This document shows positions 56,730-58,485 of a stretch of 58,485 bases of DNA, in pieces. The DNA is from Arthrobacter sp. MYb227. GTDB lineage: Bacteria; Actinomycetota; Actinomycetes; Actinomycetales; Micrococcaceae. The notes beneath the pieces were generated by a model that saw nothing but the letters and a program-made list of their open reading frames with translations, made no database searches and was not told the origin of the DNA. The position numbers were made by a program, and so were the translations under genes. How positions within the stretch are numbered: position 1 is the stretch's first letter; each line of letters opens with the position of its first letter. The stretch spans positions 1 through 58,485 of the forward strand of contig NZ_PCPT01000017.1 in the NCBI RefSeq assembly GCF_002975435.1, written 5' to 3'.

Positions 56730-57562
56730 TTTTGAAGCTCCTTGTACAGTCGTGTGAAGGTCTCCGCAAAGTCCCTTTCAGATTGTCCGGCTGCTACTTG
56801 CAGTCCACGCCAACCGCTCAGAGTCTGTTGCGTAGCGGGTCGCTGAGCGTCTGGATTATTGCGTTCCTTAAACGGGATCACGTTTTGACGTTGCATTTGG
56901 AATTGCACTCGAACTACGTTTTCTCCCCAGATTGCTCGAGCTACTTGAGTTGAATACCTGACCGCACGAAATTCTGCGTTGATGTACCCATTGATAGCTG
57001 CGTGATTATCACCCTGGGCATAGAGTGCTTGGGTCACACGGGGAGCCCAATCATCACCCTTAAAGAAGCCAAGATTCACGGTTTCTTTTTGCTCTGCAGA
57101 AAGCTTGGCATATGCCGAGCGATAGGAGGAAGCCAGATCGATGCTGTGGTTCCCTGCTCGTGCGGGGAATAGCTGGCGGGTAAGCAATTGTGATTCAACA
57201 TCTGTGACGTTGAGCCACTCGGTGGTGTGTTCTTTCCCGTCTTCGGACAACACTGCACGGACCAGCATTCGGTTATCCCCATTGATCGGTTCGGGAGCAA
57301 AAACGCTCCATGATTGGCCAAACATGGGAAGCATATATTTCGAAAGTGCATTTCCTGGGACTACGTCACGCAGGGGTGAGGCTGGTGCAATCCAAAGGAA
57401 CGATGCAAAAACATGCCAAGCAGTGAATAGCACCGCTGCAACTGTCACAATCCGCAAAACCATGCTGGGTTTCTTTCCTTGCGGGATCTGTGACGTTTGT
57501 TCTGCGGGCTCCTCGCTTGTGTCTGCGATGGATCGTTCAACGGAAATTTCCGTTTGACGCAC
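56726..57562 (-). CDS. DUF5819-family protein
   Basis: 278 aa. A cytoplasmic N-terminus of about 33 residues is followed by one membrane helix (VLRIVTVAAVLFTAWHVFAS) and an external domain. The external domain starts with the family hallmark LPMFGQSWSVFAPEPINGDN and continues with Tyr/Arg-rich helices to LYKELQK. GTG start with GAGGAG upstream. It is translationally coupled to the HTTM gene. DUF5819 and HTTM are found together in many actinobacteria, so a shared membrane complex is likely. Confidence 0.85.
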   Translation of the reverse strand: MRQTEISVERSIADTSEEPAEQTSQIPQGKKPSMVLRIVTVAAVLFTAWHVFASFLWIAPASPLRDVVPGNALSKYMLPMFGQSWSVFAPEPINGDNRMLVRAVLSEDGKEHTTEWLNVTDVESQLLTRQLFPARAGNHSIDLASSYRSAYAKLSAEQKETVNLGFFKGDDWAPRVTQALYAQGDNHAAINGYINAEFRAVRYSTQVARAIWGENVVRVQFQMQRQNVIPFKERNNPDAQRPATQQTLSGWRGLQVAAGQSERDFAETFTRLYKELQK

Positions 57563-57587
57563 TGAAATGACTCCTCAAAAATTAGGG

Positions 57588-57633
57588 GCCATAAGGCTCT
57601 TAGCACCTGGAAAGGTGCCAAGAGCCCTATGGC
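57588..57633 (-). terminator. Hairpin after the wall-anchored repeat-protein gene
   Basis: About 19 base pairs with three mismatches: GCCATAAGGCTCTTAGCACC (57588-57607) folds onto the complementary stretch ending at 57633. It is 46 bp past the stop of the repeat protein on the minus strand and about 25 bp before the DUF5819 start, and could be a terminator or attenuator. Read-through would link the two transcription units. Confidence 0.7.
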
Positions 57634-57678
57634 GTGGGTCTGCCTATGACAGGCTGACCGATATGGCTTAGAGCCTGA

Positions 57679-58485
57679 TTATGCGCGGCGGCGGCGTGAG
57701 ACCACGACGGCTGCTGCACCAGCGGCCAGCAGCAATGCGCCACCGATGGAAGCTATCAGTGCACCAGCGTTCAAGCCGGTGTCAGCCAGGTTGTTATCCG
57801 GCTTGCTCGCTTCGTCGTTCTTGTCACCGTTTGCACCAGCGTTAGCATCAGCACCAGCTTCAACGTCCTTGCCAGCCTCAGTGTTAGCATCAGCACCAGC
57901 CTCTACGTCCTTGCCAGCCTCAGCATTTGCATCAGCACCAGCCTCTACGTCCTTGCCAGCCTCAGCGTTAGCATCAGCACCAGCCTCTACGTTTGCATCT
58001 GCGCCAGCTTCAACGTCCTTGCCAGCCTCAGCGTTAGCATCAGCACCAGCCTCTACGTTTGCATCTGCGCCAGCCTCAACGTCCTTGCCAGCCTCAGCGT
58101 TAGCATCAGCACCAGCCTCTACGTTTGCATCTGCGCCAGCCTCAACGTCCTTGCCAGCCTCAGCGTTAGCATCAGCACCAGCCTCTACGTTTGCATCTGC
58201 GCCAGCCTCAACGTCCTTGCCAGCCTCAGCGTTAGCATCAGCACCAGCCTCTACGTTTGCATCTGCGCCAGCCTCAACGTCCTTGCCAGCCTCAGCGTTA
58301 GCATCAGCACCAGCCTCTACGTTTGCATCTGCGCCAGCCTCAACGTCCTTGCCAGCCTCAGCGTTAGCATCAGCACCAGCCTCTACGTTTGCATCTGCGC
58401 CAGCCTCTACGTCCTTGCCAGCCTCAGCGTTAGCATCAGCACCAGCCTCTACGTCCTTGCCAGCCTCAGCGTTAGCATCAGCACC
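57679..58485 (-). CDS. LPXTG-type cell-wall-anchored repeat protein, C-terminal part
   Basis: The gene enters from the right edge; its N-terminus is outside the window. The visible 268 codons are almost all repeats built of 22-residue units (G-K-D-V-E-A, then G-A-D-A-N-V-E-A, then G-A-D-A-N-A-E-A). There are no aromatic residues and many Glu and Asp. The last 60 residues are a wall-sorting signal: the sortase motif LADTG (57775-57789), a hydrophobic segment ALIASIGGALLLAAGAAAVV and the tail RRRRA. Sortase would link it to peptidoglycan. The repeat region is probably an extended acidic stalk. It lies just upstream of the DUF5819-HTTM unit on the same strand. Confidence 0.9.
   Translation of the reverse strand, partial: GADANAEAGKDVEAGADANAEAGKDVEAGADANVEAGADANAEAGKDVEAGADANVEAGADANAEAGKDVEAGADANVEAGADANAEAGKDVEAGADANVEAGADANAEAGKDVEAGADANVEAGADANAEAGKDVEAGADANVEAGADANAEAGKDVEAGADANVEAGADANAEAGKDVEAGADANAEAGKDVEAGADANTEAGKDVEAGADANAGANGDKNDEASKPDNNLADTGLNAGALIASIGGALLLAAGAAAVVVSRRRRA
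57838..58485. repeat. 66-bp tandem repeat array in the wall protein gene
   Basis: The unit is 66 bp. The marker sequence TCTACGTTTGCATCTGCGCC recurs at about 57986 and then every 66 bp to about 58382 (seven copies), nearly identical in sequence. Copies nearer the gene end (57838-57985) are degenerate and shorter. The array continues off the window, so copy number is unknown and assembly collapse is possible. Confidence 0.9.

Noticed and set aside
57838-58485. CRISPR array reading of the right-edge repeats
   Set aside because: The units abut with no unique spacers, the period is a multiple of three and the array is translated as part of an LADTG protein.

Overview
The window looks like a chromosomal segment of a high-GC Gram-positive actinobacterium, most likely of the Micrococcaceae (Arthrobacter, Glutamicibacter or Paeniglutamicibacter type). 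Support comes from the gene content: a glycine-riboswitch gcvPTH-glyA operon, a DUF222/HNH protein, DtxR/IdeR-like iron boxes next to siderophore transporters, an LPXTG-type wall protein, an AMIN-like secreted protein and a DUF5819/HTTM pair. Most of the window has the even, high-GC coding style of a core chromosome. The clear exception is about 31.4-34.6 kb, which is visibly more AT-rich and contains a recombinase relic.

Layout. 0-5 kb: glycine cleavage operon on the minus strand (gcvP, gcvT, gcvH, then the start of glyA) behind a tandem glycine riboswitch. 5-13.4 kb: single genes, including aquaporin Z, a VIT/CCC1 metal transporter, an SGNH hydrolase, a beta-lactamase-fold serine hydrolase, an RNase HI-DUF4440 fusion, a GNAT acetyltransferase and two SAM methyltransferases. 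13.4-20.3 kb: a thiol-type glutathionyl-hydroquinone-reductase-like protein, an FMN reductase divergent from a MarR regulator, a DUF222/HNH protein, and a multidrug-type ABC exporter divergent from a second MarR regulator. Both MarR intergenic regions contain repeat or palindromic candidate operators.

20.5-31.3 kb is an iron block. One siderophore uptake system on the minus strand has two FecCD permeases, an ATPase fused to a siderophore-interacting ferric reductase, and a separate binding lipoprotein. A second, YclNOPQ/FatBCDE-like operon lies on the plus strand. Iron-box-like sequences sit between the two divergent binding-protein genes. 31.3-34.6 kb is an accessory islet. It has the tail of a tyrosine recombinase with a perfect 14-bp inverted repeat just beyond its stop, then a secreted protein with a strongly cationic C-terminal domain coupled (TGATG) to a small membrane protein, and possibly a third small gene.

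34.6-49 kb: an APC amino acid permease, a MacB-like ABC pair, a small membrane protein/lipoprotein pair, an unrecognised 389-aa protein, and a sugar or polyol operon (RbsA/RbsC/RbsB-like transporter, Gfo/Idh/MocA dehydrogenase, TIM-barrel epimerase) divergent from a ROK regulator. An orphan YqaJ-type nuclease follows. 49-58.5 kb: a Tat-type secreted protein, an MscS channel, an AMIN-like secreted protein, PhzF, a DHA2-type MFS exporter, DoxX, and at the right edge HTTM and DUF5819 genes behind a Glu-rich repetitive wall-anchored protein that runs off the window.

The two loci I would examine first for undescribed biology are 32.5-34.4 kb (cationic secreted protein plus membrane partner) and 55.6-58.5 kb (HTTM/DUF5819 beside the Glu-rich LADTG repeat protein). 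All functional statements are from reading the sequence; no search was run.
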